Shown here piece after piece: positions 50,625-60,309 of a DNA stretch of 64,000 nt. The DNA lies in assembly GCF_003606325.2 (NCBI RefSeq), contig NZ_CP031843.2, positions 186,001 to 250,000 of the forward strand. Direction: 5' to 3'. Made by a program: the position numbers and the translations under genes. This DNA is from Bartonella kosoyi. Lineage in GTDB: Bacteria > Pseudomonadota > Alphaproteobacteria > Rhizobiales > Rhizobiaceae. The notes under the pieces are model-generated. The model searched no databases. It saw only the letters and a list, made by a program, of their open reading frames with translations, and was not told where the DNA came from. Positions within the stretch are counted from its first letter, which is position 1. Every line of letters begins with the position of its first letter.

Positions 50625-51557
50625 TTACACGCCCTCTTTAGAAACACTATGACGTCCAAAATCAGGAGCATCAATTTCCTGTCCCGCCGCAATGATATTA
50701 CGGCGCACAGCACGCGTACGCGTAAAAAAATTAAACAGTGTTTCACCATCACCCAAACGAATTGCCTGTTCTAAAAAAGCAAGCCCTTCACTAAAACGAC
50801 CCAACATTTCTAAAATAGCCTCTTTATTATGCAAACAAATATCGCGCCACATAACAGGATCAGAAGATGCCAAACGTGTAAAATCACGAAAACCAGAAGC
50901 GGAATAAGCAATCACTTCTGAATTTGTTACTTTTTCTAAATCACTCGCTGTCCCAACAGTATTATAGGCAATCAAATGCGGCAAATGCGAAACAATTGCC
51001 AAAACAAGATCATGATGCTTAGGCTCCATTTTTTCGACACGTGCCCCACAAGCTTCCCAAAATGCTGTCAATCGTGCTACAGCCGTCGCATCACTCTCCG
51101 CAAAAGGCGTTAAAATACACCAGCGATTGATAAACAAATCAGCAAAACCAGCATCCGGACCTGAATATTCCGTTCCAGCAATAGGATGCCCCGGAATAAA
51201 ATGAACCGTTTTTGGCAATAAAGGTGCCATTTCTGCAATAACCAATTCCTTTGTAGAACCAACATCACTCACAATCGCCCCTGGCTTTAAATGATCATGA
51301 ATGTTTTTCGCCACCTCTGCACTCGCTCCAACAGGAACAGAGATAATAACGAGATCAGCACCTTCAACAGCCTCTGCATTATCCGTTGTATAAAAATCTC
51401 CAAGTTCCAATTCACGCGCTCTTTCCAAAGTTTCTTGACGACGCGTTGCAATAGAAATCTGAGCGGAAAGATTTTTCTTCTTTATCACTCTTGCTAAAGA
51501 AGATCCAATCAGACCAATCCCTATGAGCGCTATTCTTTCAAACTGAATATGAGACAT
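50625..51557 (-). CDS. Prephenate/arogenate dehydrogenase family protein
   Basis: NAD(P)-dependent oxidation of prephenate or arogenate for tyrosine synthesis. The 310 residues have the Rossmann GxGxxG (G13, G15, G18 in LIGIGLIGSSLA), DLVIISVPVGASAEV, VSDVGSTKELVI, HFIPGHPIAGTEYSGPDAG and HLPHLIAYNTV. The histidine in GHPIAG is the catalytic one of the family. Prephenate would come from the chorismate mutase at 22141-22473. Confidence 0.93.
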   Translation of the reverse strand: MSHIQFERIALIGIGLIGSSLARVIKKKNLSAQISIATRRQETLERARELELGDFYTTDNAEAVEGADLVIISVPVGASAEVAKNIHDHLKPGAIVSDVGSTKELVIAEMAPLLPKTVHFIPGHPIAGTEYSGPDAGFADLFINRWCILTPFAESDATAVARLTAFWEACGARVEKMEPKHHDLVLAIVSHLPHLIAYNTVGTASDLEKVTNSEVIAYSASGFRDFTRLASSDPVMWRDICLHNKEAILEMLGRFSEGLAFLEQAIRLGDGETLFNFFTRTRAVRRNIIAAGQEIDAPDFGRHSVSKEGV

Positions 51558-52004
51558 ATCTTACCTTTAAAGATTTTTTGCAAATGGCAACAAAAACAAT
51601 TTTAAAAATCATAATTTTCCTGTTTGTTCATCTTAATGAGTTATGCGCAAAATATTAAAAAACGACAACTAGAGAATAAAGAATAACGCAGTTTATCAAT
51701 CTCACCTGCACAAACAAACCACAGATCATTTTTACCTAGAAAATGCAAAAAATACATGACAAAAAATGTAACACCAAGCTTCTAAATTCTCACTTCATTG
51801 CTTAATCGCATACAACACATTGATCTATAAAGATAATTACAATATTTTATATTGAAAGAGATCCCTTAAATACTGAAGAATTATTTCATTTTAAGCCTTC
51901 TTATGTTGTTATGTCTTTTGCACCTCACAAAAGGGATAGCATATAGATAAAAACACTTAAAAGAAGAAATAAAAAGCCTCATGCTCTCTTAATGCCAAAG
52001 ATTA
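51558..52004. other. Gap, nothing recognised
   Basis: AT-rich non-coding sequence upstream of the dehydrogenase gene; it probably contains that gene's promoter. No RNA or repeat is seen. Confidence 0.4.
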
Positions 52005-52215
52005 TCGTAACATTAGAGGCTAGAAAAGGATGTAATGAATACCGATTTACACTTTTGTTAAGCGTAGAAGCGGGAATGTTCAATGAATTGTATTTACGAA
52101 AAGCTTTACCGTTGTACCATTCATAAGAACCGTCACGAAATAGGTATAACCGCATTGAAAAATGTTTTTAAGAAAGCGCATGAATTTTTAAAACAAATGT
52201 ATCTTGTAACATTAT
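52005..52215 (+). pseudogene. Integrase-leader repeat, remnant 14
   Basis: Plus-strand copy of the coding part: gaggctagaaaaggatgtaatgaat, cttttgttaagcgtagaagcggg, gctttaccgttgtaccattcataagaaccgtcacgaaat, and tttttaagaaagcgcatgaa (SLKQARE). Frameshifted. Confidence 0.75.
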
Positions 52216-52390
52216 GCTTTGCATAAAAAATACCCCCCTAGAATTCTACGAGAAAGCCTCATATTCATCACATATTCTCATAAAAAATACCGAATGCGTA
52301 AAATTTTATTTGACCCCTTATATCACTAACCATTCATGTGATTTACTTCAATAAAGGTTCTATGAACAAGACTTGCTCTAAATATGAGTA

Positions 52391-52495
52391 TGCACTTGAG
52401 AAATCACTGTAAAAGGCGATTTCCCTTCAACTTCTACCTGATAACGCAAAAGCTGTAACTGCTGAAAATACCTTTGTGCCGTACTTAAATAACAA
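52391..52495 (-). pseudogene. Duplicated internal fragment of holA
   Basis: About 105 bases nearly matching 52718-52822 within holA, in the same orientation, including the unbroken run tacctgataacgcaaaagctgtaactgctgaaaat and ccgtacttaaa. By eye roughly nine in ten bases agree. The fragment starts and ends inside the gene and lies 22 bases beyond the holA stop codon. Confidence 0.9.
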
Positions 52496-52516
52496 ATCAT
52501 TATATTTTTAAATATG

Positions 52517-53557
52517 TTAAGCTGCCATTTGGCGTCGTGCAATAATTGTGAGTCCTAACAAAGCTTGACGAATGATAGCTTCACCCAAAAGCGGATTTTT
52601 ACGGCTGTCTAAAACAGCACTCTGAATTCTTTCCATTGCGTAAGAAATCTGTTCTAACTTCCAATATTTTACAGCTTGTTCAACGGTTTTTTTCCGTTGA
52701 AAAAAAATGGGAGGACGCGCTTGAGAAACCACCGTAACAGGTGTTTTTCCTTCAACCTCTACCTGATAACGCAAAAGCTGTAACTGCTGAAAATGCCTTT
52801 GTGCTGTACTTAAAATAAAAAAAAGCGCCCCCTGCAATGCTGCATGTCGGTTAAAATGCGCTTCAAAGCCTGATATATCGCCCAATAAAAGAGCATCAAT
52901 AATTTCATCTTGAGAAAGAGCACTGACATCACTTACAATAGCTTTCACATCTTCAAGAGTAATATGAACATTTGAAGCATAAAGGCAAAGCTTCTCTAAT
53001 TCACCGCGTGATACAAGACGATCTCCCCCTAAACTTTCATGCAACCATCTACGTGCATCCAAAGAAAGAGTCTTCTTAAACTGCCCTAAAACCTCATCAA
53101 TCAAACCGTCAAGAGAACGCATATCATCGGCAAAACAGGGCAGAGCCATTGCATTTGCTGCCGTTTCAATAACATTGCGCAACCCTGTTCCTTTTTTTAA
53201 ATCCCCTGCCTCAATGAGAATAAAACTTTTTTCTGGTGGTTTCTCAATTAAAAGCTTCAAGGCTGCAAGAAAACCTTTTTGGTTAGCAGCATGAGAAATC
53301 CATATCAAACGATCTCCCCCAAAGAGCGAAAAAGTACGCGCTTCATTTTCCAAACATGCGGGATCTTTATCAATGTCAGCAGCATCCAAACGAATTGTCG
53401 AAAATGGGTCTTCTATTGCGACTTTTGTGAGCTTCGCAAAACGTTGGGCACGTTCACAAATAAGACCACGATCTGGCCCATAAATGAGAACAATAGGAAA
53501 AGCACGTGAGAAACGCGTTAGAAACTGGTCAACCTCATGTGCTTTTTTCTGAGCCAC
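52517..53557 (-). CDS. holA: DNA polymerase III subunit delta
   Basis: Delta subunit of the clamp loader, which opens the sliding clamp for the replicase. The 346 residues have the N-terminal AAA+-like fold (IVLIYGPDRGLICERAQRFAK, ENEARTFSLFGGDRLIWI, FILIEAGDLKKGTGLRNVIE) without a functional ATP site, as usual for delta, and the C-terminal collar domain (RQALLGLTIIARRQM). The start is GTG (53555-53557). It begins four bases after the ABC ATPase gene ends and could be read through from that operon. Confidence 0.92.
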   Translation of the reverse strand: MAQKKAHEVDQFLTRFSRAFPIVLIYGPDRGLICERAQRFAKLTKVAIEDPFSTIRLDAADIDKDPACLENEARTFSLFGGDRLIWISHAANQKGFLAALKLLIEKPPEKSFILIEAGDLKKGTGLRNVIETAANAMALPCFADDMRSLDGLIDEVLGQFKKTLSLDARRWLHESLGGDRLVSRGELEKLCLYASNVHITLEDVKAIVSDVSALSQDEIIDALLLGDISGFEAHFNRHAALQGALFFILSTAQRHFQQLQLLRYQVEVEGKTPVTVVSQARPPIFFQRKKTVEQAVKYWKLEQISYAMERIQSAVLDSRKNPLLGEAIIRQALLGLTIIARRQMAA

Positions 53558-53561
53558 ACTA

Positions 53562-54356
53562 TTAATCCATTAACAGTTCATCATCATCAAGAACTTCCCC
53601 GCGCACTTTCTGAAACATACCAATTAAATCATTAACATCCAAGCCCTTACGCTCTTCATGACAGACATCCAAAATCACTTTTCCACCATGCAACATCAGT
53701 GTGCGATCTCCATAATCAAGAGCCTGACGCATAGAATGGGTTACCATAATAGTCGTTAATTTTTTCTCTTCAACGATTTTTTCAGTCAACCGCATTACAA
53801 AATCAGCCATTCTAGGATCAAGTGCTGAGGTATGTTCATCAAGCAATAAAACATCCGCATGAGCTAATGTTGCCATCACAAGACAAACGGCTTGGCGTTG
53901 TCCACCGGATAAACTGTTCATAGGATTATGAATATACGCTTCAAGACCAATGCCTAATTGAGCAATTTTCTCTCGAAAAAATTGCCTTTTTTCATGGTTT
54001 AAAGCTGAACGCACACTACGACGATTTCCCCGAAGAGCAGCAAGAGCCAAATTTTCTTCGATTGTTAAAGAACCACAACTTCCCTTTAACGAGTCTTGAA
54101 AAACACAAGCAACCCTTCCAGCACGTTCGCTAACGGATTGCCTGGAAACATTTTGCCCATTGATAACCACTTTCCCCGTCGAGGGAAGCGTTGCTCCCGC
54201 CAAAACACTCAGCAACGTTGATTTACCCGCACCATTTGAACCGATAACCGTAACAAAGCTACCCTGATCAATTTTGAGGTTAATATCAATTAAAGCCTGT
54301 TTTTCCAAAGGCGTTTGCGGTTTAAATGTAACCCCAACATGAAAAAGCTCAATCAC
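53562..54356 (-). CDS. ABC transporter ATP-binding protein (TrpXYZ-like system)
   Basis: ATPase of a three-gene importer. With the GTG at 54354-54356 as start it has 264 residues: Walker A GSNGAGKST (39-47), signature LSGGQ (149-153), Walker B DVLLLDE (168-174) and the H-loop MVTHS. That GTG overlaps the permease stop codon and is preceded, at seven bases, by GGAGGAGG (54364-54371), better than an ATG 30 bases upstream that lacks such a site. Confidence 0.92.
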   Translation of the reverse strand: MIELFHVGVTFKPQTPLEKQALIDINLKIDQGSFVTVIGSNGAGKSTLLSVLAGATLPSTGKVVINGQNVSRQSVSERAGRVACVFQDSLKGSCGSLTIEENLALAALRGNRRSVRSALNHEKRQFFREKIAQLGIGLEAYIHNPMNSLSGGQRQAVCLVMATLAHADVLLLDEHTSALDPRMADFVMRLTEKIVEEKKLTTIMVTHSMRQALDYGDRTLMLHGGKVILDVCHEERKGLDVNDLIGMFQKVRGEVLDDDELLMD

Positions 54357-55245
54357 GTTTACGCCTCCTCCAATAGCGTGGCACAATAAGAGTTAACACA
54401 ACCAACAGTGAAGTAATCAACTGCAGATCTGTCGACGTATCAATACCAATTCCATTGGCTTCAAATGCAAATTGCACCGCCACACGATAAAGTACAGACC
54501 CCACAATACAACTGATTATAATCCAAAAAATATTACGTGTACGAAAGAGCGTTTCGCCAATAATCACGGCGGCCAACCCAAAAACAATTGTACCAATTCC
54601 ACCGGTAATATCTGTTGCAATTGCAGTTTGAATATAAAGAGAACCACCAAGTGCAACACAGGCATTGGAAAGCCCCATACCAAAATAAATCAATGCAGAT
54701 GTATGAACACCTTGAGCGGTCGCCATGCGTGGATTAGCGCCCATTGCGCGCATAGCAAGACCTATTTCACTTTCTAAAAAGCGCCAAATCAAAAACGCCA
54801 CAACCAGCAATACAATCCCAACGAAAAGAGGACGCACAAAGATATCAGACAACCCAAACAAATTATAAAAGGGTGTTAAAGCCGTATCGGCAAGCGCCAA
54901 ATTAACATTGGACCCTCCCATAATTCCCATAATACGAAGGTTAACCGTATAAAGTGCTGACATTGTTAAAATGGAAGCCAAAAGATTCAAAATACCAAAA
55001 CGCAAATTCAATAGAGCTGTTAATAAACCAGCAGCCATACCAGCACAAAAAGCGCATGCCATAGCTGTCCATGGGTTAAAACCTAAAAGAATCAAGACGC
55101 CACAGACACAGGACCCAAGAAGAAACGAGCCATCAACCGTTAAATCAGGAAAATCCAAAACGCGAAATGAGAGATAAACCCCTATAGCAACAAATGCGTA
55201 AATAAGGCCTAATTCCACAGCGCCAGAAAAGGCAAATATATTCAT
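54349..55245 (-). CDS. ABC transporter permease (TrpXYZ-like system)
   Basis: A 298-residue permease of the LivH-like class, with about eight to nine hydrophobic segments. Family features are VLDFPDLTVDGSFLLGSC near the N-terminus, NLLASILTMSALYTVNLRIMGG-like sequence, AMGANPRMATAQGVHTSALIYFGMGLSNACVALGGSL and IGTIVFGLAAVIIGETLF. This class pairs with ABC_sub_bind proteins and has been linked to aromatic amino acid uptake (TrpXYZ) in other bacteria. Its last codons overlap the ATPase start. Confidence 0.92.
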   Translation of the reverse strand: MNIFAFSGAVELGLIYAFVAIGVYLSFRVLDFPDLTVDGSFLLGSCVCGVLILLGFNPWTAMACAFCAGMAAGLLTALLNLRFGILNLLASILTMSALYTVNLRIMGIMGGSNVNLALADTALTPFYNLFGLSDIFVRPLFVGIVLLVVAFLIWRFLESEIGLAMRAMGANPRMATAQGVHTSALIYFGMGLSNACVALGGSLYIQTAIATDITGGIGTIVFGLAAVIIGETLFRTRNIFWIIISCIVGSVLYRVAVQFAFEANGIGIDTSTDLQLITSLLVVLTLIVPRYWRRRKRD

Positions 55246-55307
55246 GTAAAGACAATCTCCATGAAAACTTAACGGTTTTTATTGTATCAACACCCTATCA
55301 ACAAAAG

Positions 55308-56288
55308 TTATTGAATCACTTTTGTTGCGCGGTCAATAACGGCCTGTGGGATAACAATTCCTGCTTTTTTGGCTGCTTTCATATCAATTCGAATGTCATT
55401 ATTAGCCGCCTGCACAACATCAATATCACCAGGTTTTTCACCCTTTAGAATACGCACGACCAATTTTCCAGCATCAACCCCTACATCATAGAAATTCACA
55501 CCTTGCGTCATAAAAGGCCCACGACCAATAGTATTAGCATCAACAGTAAATACAGGCATATTGGCTTCCTCTGAGACCTTTATGGCACCTTCCAAAACAG
55601 ATAAAATCGTATTATCAGCAGGAACAAAAATGATATCGACTTTACCGATTAAAGCGCGTGTTGCTGCCTGAACATCAGAAGGTTTGGGAGCCGATGAAGG
55701 AATAATTTCAATTCCAGCTTTTTTTGCCACATCCTTTAATACTTTAAGTGTTGAAACAGAATTTGCTTCAGAAGCATTATAAAGATAACCAATTTTTTTC
55801 AGATCTGGTTTTACTTCTTGCAAAAGTCTAACACTTTCTGCAACATCTATACGATCAGAACTCCCCGTCATATTACCGCCAGGTTTCGTCAGAGAAGAAA
55901 CGATTTTAGCTCCGATAGGATCAGAAATCGCTGCAAAGACGATAGGAATTGTTTTTGTTGCCGCAAGCATTGTTTGTGCTGATGGTGTGGTAATCGCCAC
56001 AATAACATCAGGTTTATCACCAACAAATTTACGTGCAATTTGCGTTGCCGTTGAAATATTACCCTGTGCTGATAAAAAGGTCAGTTGAAAATTTTCACCT
56101 TGCTTATAACCATTTTCTGCAAGAACATCTTCCACACCTTTACGAACAGCATCCGCAGCAGGATGGACCATAATTTGCGTTATTGCAACCTTAACGTGCT
56201 TAACTTGATCATCATCCGCTTTTGCAACAGTGTTCATCATAAAAACAGCTGCAATGACAATCCCTAATATATTTATTCTCTTCAACAT
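55308..56288 (-). CDS. ABC transporter substrate-binding protein (ABC_sub_bind family)
   Basis: Periplasmic binding protein of PF04392. The 326 residues open with a signal peptide (MLKRINILGIVIAAVFMMNTVAKA, cleavage after AKA) and then the family pattern VAITQIMVHPAADAVRKGVEDVLAENGYKQGENF, ITTPSAQTMLAATKTIPIVFAAISDPIGAKIVSSLTKPGGNMTG and GVNFYDVGVDAGKLVVRILKGEKPGDI. Ligand is probably an aromatic amino acid by analogy with TrpX, which is an inference. First gene of the operon with the permease and ATPase. Confidence 0.92.
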   Translation of the reverse strand: MLKRINILGIVIAAVFMMNTVAKADDDQVKHVKVAITQIMVHPAADAVRKGVEDVLAENGYKQGENFQLTFLSAQGNISTATQIARKFVGDKPDVIVAITTPSAQTMLAATKTIPIVFAAISDPIGAKIVSSLTKPGGNMTGSSDRIDVAESVRLLQEVKPDLKKIGYLYNASEANSVSTLKVLKDVAKKAGIEIIPSSAPKPSDVQAATRALIGKVDIIFVPADNTILSVLEGAIKVSEEANMPVFTVDANTIGRGPFMTQGVNFYDVGVDAGKLVVRILKGEKPGDIDVVQAANNDIRIDMKAAKKAGIVIPQAVIDRATKVIQ

Positions 56289-56474
56289 GATACTCCACCC
56301 CTCTGCATGAAAAAATTAAAAAAGGAATAGTTTATTACTGAAGAATCTTCTAAAATCAATCTCTATTTCATTTTATCGAAATATAGACAAAATAAATCAA
56401 ACTGAAATGATATTTTTTTGTTGCAATTCATAAAAGCCTACGCCATACAGACAAGATATATATCGAATCGGTGA

Positions 56475-56549
56475 GCGGGTGTAGCTCAGGGGTAGAGCAC
56501 AACCTTGCCAAGGTTGGGGTCGTGGGTTCGAATCCCATCGCCCGCTCCA
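56475..56549 (+). tRNA. tRNA-Gly(GCC), CCA encoded
   Basis: A 75-base cloverleaf: acceptor stem GCGGGTG paired with CGCCCGC, D arm TAGCTCAGGGGTAGAGCA, anticodon stem-loop around GCC (56507-56509), T arm GTGGGTTCGAATCCCAT, and encoded CCA at 56547-56549. No second copy of its 3' end was seen in the window. Confidence 0.96.
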
Positions 56550-57230
56550 TTGAATTTGGATTGATTCGTTCTTGTGTGGATGTATCTTGCGTTTGTAGCT
56601 TGCCAGCGGGTTTTGTGTATTTTGACAGCAGGTTTTGTACCAATTTATTTTGTTTCACATGATTTTTAAGGGGTTCTCAAAGGGTCTTCAAAGACCTTTC
56701 AAAGGGTGTTTTAAGATTCGTCATTTTTTGTGAGAATCTATGGGTTTTTGCTCCTCGATCATCGAATAATCATTTTTAGCTCAGAAAAAATAGCCATTAC
56801 TTATATGAAAGTGATTTAAGCGGCATTTCTTTAGGAAATCATTGTAATTTTCTAGGTCGCTCGTGTAAAATAAACTTGAGACAATTCCCATTGATTTATG
56901 ACGCTGTTTGGCAACAATAACTTTGGCTTTTCCAGAAGTATTTTTTCCAAAGGCATTTTTTCTAACAATATTTTTCACTGTCTCTTGCCATTGCAAGGGT
57001 AATTTTTTTTAATATTGGCAGCGGATTTTTTGCGACCGTTTAGATTATAAAAGCTTATGCAAAAGAATTTAAGGTTACCTTTGAGCTAAGGAATTTTTTA
57101 CAACCTTCAACATTAAAAGATCAATGAAAAATGATAAGGAAAACAAATTCTTAACAAATCAAAAATTAACTTATCATTAGAGAATAATTTTTGTTCAAAG
57201 GTACGTTTTTTGCCAAAAATGTGCTCTCAA
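56550..57230. other. Region downstream of tRNA-Gly
   Basis: No gene is recognised. A weak hairpin (agggtcttcaaagacctt, 56681-56698) follows the tRNA. A 71-codon minus-strand frame at 56781-56996 (MQWQETVKNIVRKNAFGKN...) does not resemble a known family and has no ribosome binding site. Confidence 0.4.
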
Positions 57231-57934
57231 ATGCAGGTTATTGATTTTTCAAATGGAGTATCTTCTGTTAATTCAACGTTATCTCTGCTAAAAATTTACA
57301 AGAAACGATATCTGTAGACCAAGCAAAGTCCATAATTGATTCCTTTAATGCACAGAAACGATCTTTAGCTTGGTGGGTTGGACCTCATTCGTCTCATTAT
57401 AACGTTGATGAAGTTCTCTTAATCATTGGTTTAGAGCATGTTGAAACAGAGGGCGGAATGGCGGCTTTAGCGCAAGATATAGATTCACATATTACTTCTA
57501 CACCGGATAACTTCAAAATAAAGGAAGTGGAATCACTTCAAGATTTTAGAGATTACGGAAATGTTATGGCATCAGTATTCGAGCCTTTTGATGAAGAAGC
57601 GGTCATATTTTATAAAACAATAGGAAGCTGTTATAAAGAAGACCCTGATGTAACTATGTTCGTTGGTTATATAAATAAAAATCCTGTAGCGATATGTTTT
57701 TGTATGAAAGCGGATGAAATTGGTGGCGTGTATGATATTGTCACCAATCCAGATTTTCAGAAAAAAGGTATTGGGACATTCATGACAAAAATTGCCATTC
57801 AGTATTTAAAAAGAAAGAATTGTCATGTTATTGGGATGTAAGCATCACACGAGGGAATTGGCATTTATAAAAAATTGGGTTTTATAAACTTTGGTGAATT
57901 TAAAGTTTATTCCAATAAACACATGATCATTTAG
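57231..57934 (+). pseudogene. Broken GNAT acetyltransferase
   Basis: A two-part GNAT-type protein in pieces. An N-terminal beginning in one frame (57231, MQVIDFSNGVSSVNS) shifts into the main frame near 57285 (AKNLQETISVDQAKSIIDSFNAQKRSLAWWVGPHSS), which runs through KKIAGIGTFMTKIAI-like acetyl-CoA-loop sequence (QKKGIGTFMTKIAIQYLKRKNCHVIGM) to a TAA at 57839-57841. The frame then continues, ASHEGIGIYKKLGFINFGEFKVYSNKHMII, to a TAG at 57932-57934, exactly as expected for the C-terminal GNAT strand. So one frameshift and one nonsense codon. Next to a tRNA gene; may be acquired. Confidence 0.75.
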
Positions 57935-58088
57935 CAACGGACTCTTTTTTGCTCATCAATGAAGAGAATTTATTATTCTCAGCAGAACGCAAATATAGCC
58001 AACCAATCAATACAGCAGTGAATATGATAGGATCAACGATCTTTAATATCGTCTTGTAAAAAGTCTTTCCCTCTACCTTTTTTGCCAT
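57927..58088 (-). CDS. Possible small membrane protein
   Basis: A 53-codon frame: basic start MAKKVEGKTFYKTILKIVD, one membrane segment (about 18-33, IVDPIIFTAVLIGWLYL), and a charged tail RSAENNKFSSLMSKKESVAK. It overlaps the 3' end of the GNAT pseudogene by eight bases on the other strand. Ribosome binding is weak. Composition and layout look protein-like, but no family is recognised. Confidence 0.4.
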   Translation of the reverse strand: MAKKVEGKTFYKTILKIVDPIIFTAVLIGWLYLRSAENNKFSSLMSKKESVAK

Positions 58089-58340
58089 CAACTCTTGAGT
58101 TATAGGAGTCTCTCGCTTTCTTTTTTTACATTTAAAATTGCTTTTTACAAGGCGATATATTAATCGTAAAAAACATATATAAAAGCAATAAATTATAACT
58201 TTTTTCTCTCTGAATTCTCTTTAAATACAAAACAACTGTTAAGCTATAATGTGTTAACATTTATCCGTGATCAATTCCAAATGGCATATAATAACGAAAC
58301 AAATTCATAGAGTGGAGATTTTTCACCATAAATTGTTGTA

Positions 58341-59198
58341 TCAATTTTTCCACAATGCATAAAAATGGTGAAGTGGACCTCTTCCTTTCCCGACTTGCAA
58401 AGCATTTGAGGCAGATAACGCTCCATGTAAATAATCTTTTGCTTGTTTAACGGCGCAATCCAAAGGTTGTGTAGGCAATAAAGCTGCAATGGCAGCAGAA
58501 ATTGTACACCCTGTCCCATGATCATGTGTGGTTGAAAGACGAGAAGCTTCAAGCATAACCAGACTTTCACGATCACAATAAAGATCTGGACTAGAACAAT
58601 CGTAATTTTCTGTACTACTTCTGGTAAGCGTATTCAAATGTCCGCCTTTTAATAAAACCGCATGACACCCTAGCGTCAAGAGTCGTGGAGCATATTGATA
58701 CATAGCCTCTAAAGACCATTGCACATCACATCCCAATAACAGTGCAGCTTCAGGTAAATTTGGCGTGATCAAAGTTGACATCGGCATAAGAACATCACGC
58801 ATAATTTCAATGGCATCAGGCTTTAAAAGAATATCACCACTTTTTGCCACCATAACCGGATCAAAAACAATGAAACGCACTTTATGATAAGCAAGACGTT
58901 CTGCAATAGCCTGTGCAATTTGAGCATTTGCGACCATACCAATTTTAACGGCATCAACGTGGATATCCTCAAAAACAGAATCAATTTGATCAGCAACAAA
59001 AGAAGCATCTAATGCCTGAAAAGAATGCACACCCTGAGTATTTTGTGCAACAACAGCTGTAACCACACTCATACCATAAGTTTTCATAGCTGAAAAAACC
59101 TTCAAATCCGCCTGCATTCCAGCACCACCAGAAGGATCTGTTCCCGCAATAGATAAAATCCGTGGAATAAAAAGTTTATCTTTTTGTAATTCCATCAA
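58341..59198 (-). CDS. thiD: Hydroxymethylpyrimidine/phosphomethylpyrimidine kinase
   Basis: ThiD phosphorylates HMP and HMP-P for thiamine synthesis or salvage. The 285 residues are of the ribokinase fold: ILSIAGTDPSGGAGMQADLKVFSAM at the start, GVHSFQALDASFVADQI, KIGMVAN, FDPVMVAKSGD, TPNLPEAALLLG, LLKGGH and the catalytic DHGTGCTISAAIA with Asp and anion-hole glycines. No other thiamine gene is in the window, so salvage is possible. Confidence 0.93.
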   Translation of the reverse strand: MMELQKDKLFIPRILSIAGTDPSGGAGMQADLKVFSAMKTYGMSVVTAVVAQNTQGVHSFQALDASFVADQIDSVFEDIHVDAVKIGMVANAQIAQAIAERLAYHKVRFIVFDPVMVAKSGDILLKPDAIEIMRDVLMPMSTLITPNLPEAALLLGCDVQWSLEAMYQYAPRLLTLGCHAVLLKGGHLNTLTRSSTENYDCSSPDLYCDRESLVMLEASRLSTTHDHGTGCTISAAIAALLPTQPLDCAVKQAKDYLHGALSASNALQVGKGRGPLHHFYALWKN

Positions 59199-59324
59199 CC
59201 TCTTTCCTTCTGTTTTTAAATATAAGAAAATAAATTACCGAAAAAATAGATGCTTGAAAAAACATAAAGAAAATGTTTTCTCGTGTGAATTATATTATAT
59301 ACGAAGTCTTCTTATAGATATAAA

Positions 59325-60131
59325 ATGGAAAATATAGTGCTTATCCTTCGTTCTATTCTTTTTACATTCGCTTTTTATACCACAACTTTCATACAAATGA
59401 TTCTTTACGCTCCCGTTTATTTTCTCATGCCCCGCAAAAAGGCATGGATTGTTCCTAAAACATGGGCGCGCGTAACACTCTTTTTGCAAAAATACATCGC
59501 AGGCACACGTTATGAAATTGAAGGATTAGAAAATCTCCCCCAAGGGGCCTATATCATTGCTCCAAAACATCAATCTGCATGGGAAACTTTTAGCCTTGTT
59601 CCCTATTTTGATGATCCTACTCTCATTTTAAAACGTGAATTGATGTGGATTCCCTTGTTTGGCTGGTATATGGCAAAAACACAAATTATCCCCATTAACC
59701 GCACAACGCCTATCAAAGCCTTAAAAACCGTTATACAAAAAGCAAAAGAGAAAGTAAAACAAGGACGCCAAATCCTCATTTTTCCTGAAGGGACACGCCG
59801 ACAACCTGGTCAAGAACCAGATTATAAGTCAGGAATTGTCGCACTCTATAATGAATTAGAACTTCAAGTTGTCCCTATTGCGCACAATGCGGGTTTATAT
59901 TGGCCACGAGGTAATTTCCGCCGCTATCCCGGAACAATTCGTGTTCGTATTCTTCCCCCGATAGAAGCTGGTTTAAGCAAACGTGATTTTCTAAATCAAC
60001 TGATCCAAAAAACTGAAGAAGCATGTGATGAACTGCTTCTGTTAGCCGCTCAAGATCCTACCCCTCCTCCTATGCCACCATCTGCTGTTCAGAAGCTTCA
60101 AAAACTAAAATATCATGAAACACAATCTTGA
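59325..60131 (+). CDS. 1-acyl-glycerol-3-phosphate acyltransferase, PlsC-like
   Basis: Membrane acyltransferase that makes phosphatidic acid or a related lipid. The 268 residues have N-terminal membrane segments (about 7-35), the HX4D-type motif as HQSAWE (H82-E87, Asp replaced by Glu), FPEGTRRQ (153-160, motif III) and VPIAHNAGLYWPRGNF (motif IV). Glu at that place is seen in rhizobial relatives, so it is probably active. Divergent from thiD. Confidence 0.88.
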   Translation: MENIVLILRSILFTFAFYTTTFIQMILYAPVYFLMPRKKAWIVPKTWARVTLFLQKYIAGTRYEIEGLENLPQGAYIIAPKHQSAWETFSLVPYFDDPTLILKRELMWIPLFGWYMAKTQIIPINRTTPIKALKTVIQKAKEKVKQGRQILIFPEGTRRQPGQEPDYKSGIVALYNELELQVVPIAHNAGLYWPRGNFRRYPGTIRVRILPPIEAGLSKRDFLNQLIQKTEEACDELLLLAAQDPTPPPMPPSAVQKLQKLKYHETQS

Positions 60132-60309
60132 TTGATAAAAAACATCACTTTGTGTGTTAAATGCAGCATATGAAACAAAAATATAAGGGAGATATTTCAA
60201 ACTTTTTCATCCAAGATTATAAAACACACATCATCAAAAATGATCAATGTATGAATTTTTTGAGAAAGCATTTTTCCTCTCCTTAAAATCGTTTAAATAA
60301 CACACAGTA

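Noticed and set aside
56475..57230. tRNA-Gly as an attachment site for an island carrying the GNAT gene
   Set aside because: No duplicate of the tRNA 3' end and no integrase were found nearby, so adjacency alone does not support it.
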